A DNA stretch of 7,970 bases from Caulobacter sp. Its GTDB lineage: Bacteria > Pseudomonadota > Alphaproteobacteria > Caulobacterales > Caulobacteraceae. Positions 5,931-7,970 of this stretch are shown here, one piece after another. A model generated the notes under the pieces. The model was not told the DNA's origin. It searched no databases and worked only from the letters and a program-made list of their open reading frames with translations. Position 1 is the stretch's first letter; every line of letters starts with the position of its first letter. A program made the position numbers and the translations under genes. The stretch spans positions 1 through 7,970 of the forward strand of contig JAQGIN010000078.1 in NCBI GenBank assembly GCA_028291125.1. Reading direction: 5' to 3'.

Positions 5931-6712
5931 TGAGACTCTAGATGGGTGTTGCGGCGATGAATTTCGAGGAGACCGCGGATGGTCAAATCGGGATCGAAGT
6001 GGTCGATGCAGGGCGTGGCGCCCTCGAAGAGTGAAGCGACGCCGCCGGTGGCGACTACGGTCAGGGGTTCGGCGCGCTCGGCCTTGATCCGGGCCACCAG
6101 GCCCTCGATCAGCGAGATATAGCCCCAGAACACGCCCGATTGCATGGCGCTGACGGTGTCGGTGCCGACGATGCGGCCGCCGGACGGCCGCTGGATGGCG
6201 ATGCGGGGGAGCTTGGCGGCCGCCTCATGCAACGCCTGCATCGACAGATTGATCCCCGGGGCGATGATGCCGCCCTCGAAGCCGCCGTCGGCGCCGACGA
6301 TGTCGAAGGTGGTGGCGGTGCCGCTGTCGATGACGATCAGCGGGCCGGGATAGACCATGTGCGCCCCGACGGCGTTGACCAGGCGGTCGGCCCCGGCCTC
6401 GGACGGCTTGTCGATGCGGACGTCGACGCCCAGCTTGGCGTTCTCGCCGATGACCAGCGGCTCGACGTTGAAATAGCGCCGCGCCAAGTTGCGCAGGTTG
6501 AAGATCGACTGCGGCACGACGCTGGAGATGATGCAGGCGTCGATGGCCCGAAAGCCCAGGCCCTGCATCGACAGCAGCTGCGACAGCCAGACCACGTATT
6601 CGTCGGCCGTGCGCGTGCTCTCGGTGGCCGAGCGCCACTGGGCGATCCACTCCTGGCCATCATGGATGGCGAACATGGTGTTGGTGTTGCCCTGTTCGAT
6701 GGCCAACAGCAT
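5927..6712 (-). CDS. coaX: Type III pantothenate kinase CoaX
   Basis: Cytosolic ASKHA-fold kinase that phosphorylates pantothenate, the first step of coenzyme A synthesis; type III enzymes need a monovalent cation and are not feedback-inhibited by CoA. At 261 residues it has normal length. Motifs: N-terminal phosphate motif LAIEQGNTNT (3-12), EAGADRLVNAVGAH (105-118) with the proposed catalytic base Asp109, second phosphate motif VIDSGTATTFD (127-137), GGIIAPGI (147-154), and VVATGG (219-224). The usual Asp of the first motif is Glu6 here; see findings. The ATG at 6712 begins the conserved family N-terminus MLLAI and shares one base with the birA stop (TGATG). GGAGGG (6721-6726) lies 8 bases upstream. 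The frame runs open far upstream on the minus strand, but that extension has the low-complexity Arg/Gly/Pro composition of out-of-frame birA and was rejected. Confidence 0.97.
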   Translation of the reverse strand: MLLAIEQGNTNTMFAIHDGQEWIAQWRSATESTRTADEYVVWLSQLLSMQGLGFRAIDACIISSVVPQSIFNLRNLARRYFNVEPLVIGENAKLGVDVRIDKPSEAGADRLVNAVGAHMVYPGPLIVIDSGTATTFDIVGADGGFEGGIIAPGINLSMQALHEAAAKLPRIAIQRPSGGRIVGTDTVSAMQSGVFWGYISLIEGLVARIKAERAEPLTVVATGGVASLFEGATPCIDHFDPDLTIRGLLEIHRRNTHLESQ

Positions 6713-7473
6713 CAGGAGGCCCCTCCGAAAAAGACGTCGCCGGCGGTGATCCGACGAACCTGGCCACTGGCGAGACGAAGACGCAAGGCGCCGTCGGCGT
6801 CCAGCCCTTCGGCGATCCCGTCGACGGTTTCCTCGGCCAGGCGGGCCGTGCAGGGCGCGCCCAGGCCGTGGGCGCGCGCGGTCCAGGCGTCGGCGATGGC
6901 GGGAAAGCCCAGGCGGGTCCAGACGTCGAACCAGCGGGCGAAGGCGGCGGCCAGGCCCTCGATGGCCTCGATCGGCGACGGCGGCGGGCCCAGCATGTGG
7001 TTGGGCAGGGCCGTGGCCGGGCGCTCGGCGGCCTGCGGCGCGCGGGCCAGATTGACCCCGACCCCGACCGCGACCCACAGGCCGCCGTCCGGCCGGGCCC
7101 CGGACTCGATCAGGATGCCGCTGACCTTCAAGCCCGCCACCAGCGGGTCGTTGGGCCATTTCAGGGCGACCAGCGAGGCCGGGACATAGGTCGAGACCAG
7201 GTCGGCCACCGCCAGGGCGGCGACGAACGACAGCTGGGCGGCTTCCCCCGGCGGCTTGTCGGTGGCCAGCAGCAGGGTGGCGGCGAGGTTGCCCGCGCCG
7301 GTCTCCCAGGCGCGGCCCCGCCGGCCGCGGCCGGCGGTCTGCCGCAGGCCGAGGATCCAGACCGGCCCCGCCTCCCCCGCTTCGGCGCGACGGCGGGCCT
7401 CGGCGTTGGTGGAGTCGATCTCGTCGAGGACGACGATGGGCGGGCCAGCTCCCGGCGGGATGGGGCCCGTCAC
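6712..7473 (-). CDS. birA: Biotin-[acetyl-CoA-carboxylase] ligase, monofunctional BirA
   Basis: Cytosolic enzyme that activates biotin as biotinyl-5'-AMP and attaches it to a lysine of biotin-dependent carboxylases. The 253 residues begin directly at the catalytic domain. DSTNAEA (20-26), the biotinyl-AMP-binding loop RQTAGRGRRGRAW (44-56), LKWPNDPLV (104-112), the proposed catalytic Lys116 in GLKVSGILIES, and GVGVNL (137-142) are all present. A small SH3-like C-terminal domain follows (about 207-248, ending ITAGDVFF). There is no N-terminal winged-helix domain, so it should not be a biotin-operon repressor like E. coli BirA. The start is GTG at 7473, one base after the nuoN stop. No good Shine-Dalgarno is visible, which suggests translational coupling. 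No in-frame Met lies between the GTG and the DSTN motif, so a later start is not possible without losing the active site. Confidence 0.95.
   Translation of the reverse strand: MTGPIPPGAGPPIVVLDEIDSTNAEARRRAEAGEAGPVWILGLRQTAGRGRRGRAWETGAGNLAATLLLATDKPPGEAAQLSFVAALAVADLVSTYVPASLVALKWPNDPLVAGLKVSGILIESGARPDGGLWVAVGVGVNLARAPQAAERPATALPNHMLGPPPSPIEAIEGLAAAFARWFDVWTRLGFPAIADAWTARAHGLGAPCTARLAEETVDGIAEGLDADGALRLRLASGQVRRITAGDVFFGGAS
6713..6726 (-). promoter_or_regulatory. Self-complementary ribosome binding site of coaX
   Basis: The Shine-Dalgarno GGAGGG (6726-6721) is followed immediately by its own complement CCTCC (6719-6715), directly before TGATG. GGAGGGGCCTCC can fold as a very short hairpin of 4 bp with a 4-base loop, covering the Shine-Dalgarno. 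The site lies inside the last codons of birA, so a ribosome finishing birA would melt it. Confidence 0.45.
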
Positions 7474-7474
7474 G

Positions 7475-7970
7475 TCACGCGTGGCCGAAGGCCGCCGCGG
7501 CGGCCCGGGCCAGCGGATCCAGCCAGACCAGGGCCAGCAGCACGACGGGGAACGAGAACAGGGCGGCGGCGAAGCCGACGGCGCGGGCCGAGGCCTGCGG
7601 CTTGTCGACCTGGCCGGCCGAACCGTCGAACCACATCGCCTTGATCAGCCGCAGATAATAGAAGGCCGCCACGACGCTGCCGACCAGGCCGAGCACGGCC
7701 GCCCACTGCATCAAGACGTCGCCGGTGGCGAGGGCTGCCTTGAACACATAGAACTTGGCCCAGAAGCCCGAGAACGGCGGCAGGCCCAGGGCCGACAGCG
7801 AGAACGCGGTCATCGCCAGGGCGATGCCCGGGCGGTCCTTCACCAGGCCGGCCATGTCGTCGATGGTCTCCAGCGGCCGGCCGTCGCGCGACAGCGCCTG
7901 CAGGCAGGCGAAGAAGCCGGTGACGTCGACCATGTACAGCACCATGAACATCAGCATGGCCTGGAAGCCG
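7475..7970 (-). CDS. nuoN: NADH-quinone oxidoreductase subunit N, C-terminal part (5' end missing)
   Basis: Proton-pumping membrane subunit of respiratory complex I, homologous to Mrp-type antiporters. The last 164 residues are in the window; the reading frame is open at the edge, so the N-terminal two thirds lie beyond base 7970 (the family is about 480 residues). Visible: GFQAMLMFMVLYMVDVTGFFA, a helix of the antiporter core; then KDRPGIALAMTAFSLSALGLPPFSGFWAKFYVFKAAL. That stretch has the diagnostic discontinuous helix LGLPPFSGFWAKF, whose Lys probably corresponds to a conserved membrane lysine of the proton path. VGSVVAAFYYLRLIKAMWF follows, and a final helix AAALFSFPVVLLALVWL. The GLPPFSGFWAKFYVF pattern fits NuoN better than NuoL or NuoM, and NuoN is the usual last gene of nuo operons. 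It ends one base before the birA GTG, so birA-coaX-rnj may be read as the tail of the nuo transcript. Confidence 0.93.
   Translation of the reverse strand, partial: GFQAMLMFMVLYMVDVTGFFACLQALSRDGRPLETIDDMAGLVKDRPGIALAMTAFSLSALGLPPFSGFWAKFYVFKAALATGDVLMQWAAVLGLVGSVVAAFYYLRLIKAMWFDGSAGQVDKPQASARAVGFAAALFSFPVVLLALVWLDPLARAAAAAFGHA

Noticed and set aside
4527..5933. Plus-strand 468-codon open frame opposite rnj
   Set aside because: Antisense shadow; rnj has intact metal-binding motifs in the opposite frame.
6713..7159. N-terminal extension of coaX by about 149 codons
   Set aside because: The extension is birA read in the wrong frame; CoaX family N-termini begin at MLLAI and a good ribosome binding site precedes that ATG.
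1..7970. Search for a novel multi-gene system, mobile element, CRISPR array or defence island
   Set aside because: All genes but one belong to known housekeeping families in conserved order; no long repeats, integrase, transposase or composition break was seen.

Overview
The window is a high-GC chromosomal segment in which every convincing gene lies on the minus strand. Gene order, very high third-position GC and the sequence of the pantothenate kinase (N-terminus MLLAIEQGNTNT) all point to an alphaproteobacterium, most likely a member of the Caulobacteraceae (Caulobacter/Phenylobacterium group). The family-level assignment is inferred from memory of such proteins and was not computed.

Read in the direction of transcription (from high to low coordinates) the order is: the 3' end of nuoN (complex I subunit N), birA (biotin-protein ligase without a DNA-binding domain), coaX (type III pantothenate kinase), rnj (ribonuclease J), a 59-base gap carrying a strong stem-loop, mce (methylmalonyl-CoA epimerase), a small two-helix membrane protein of the DUF1467 type, a 323-base intergenic region, proS (short prolyl-tRNA synthetase), a LolC/LolE-type permease, and the first 187 codons of lolD, whose 3' end is beyond the window.

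The genes fall into two tightly packed blocks. In block 1 nuoN and birA are 1 base apart, birA/coaX share a TGATG junction, coaX/rnj an ATGA junction, and mce/DUF1467 a TGATG junction. In block 2 proS/lolC share an ATGA junction and lolC/lolD overlap by 8 bases. Such junctions suggest translational coupling. The blocks are separated by an intrinsic terminator at 3270-3302, so proS-lolC-lolD probably has its own promoter in the roughly 90 bases upstream of proS.

The genes do not form one pathway. They cover respiration, biotin and coenzyme A cofactors, RNA turnover, propionyl-CoA metabolism, translation, and lipoprotein export to the outer membrane. BirA and Mce have an indirect link, because propionyl-CoA carboxylase needs biotin and makes the substrate of Mce. 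This is a conserved housekeeping neighbourhood in Alphaproteobacteria. I see no mobile element, CRISPR array, tRNA, rRNA, toxin-antitoxin or defence system, and no evidence of a new multi-gene system. The points worth a second look are small: non-coding structures around proS and mce, a Glu-for-Asp change in the CoaX phosphate motif, a self-complementary ribosome binding site before coaX, and the uncharacterised DUF1467 protein.
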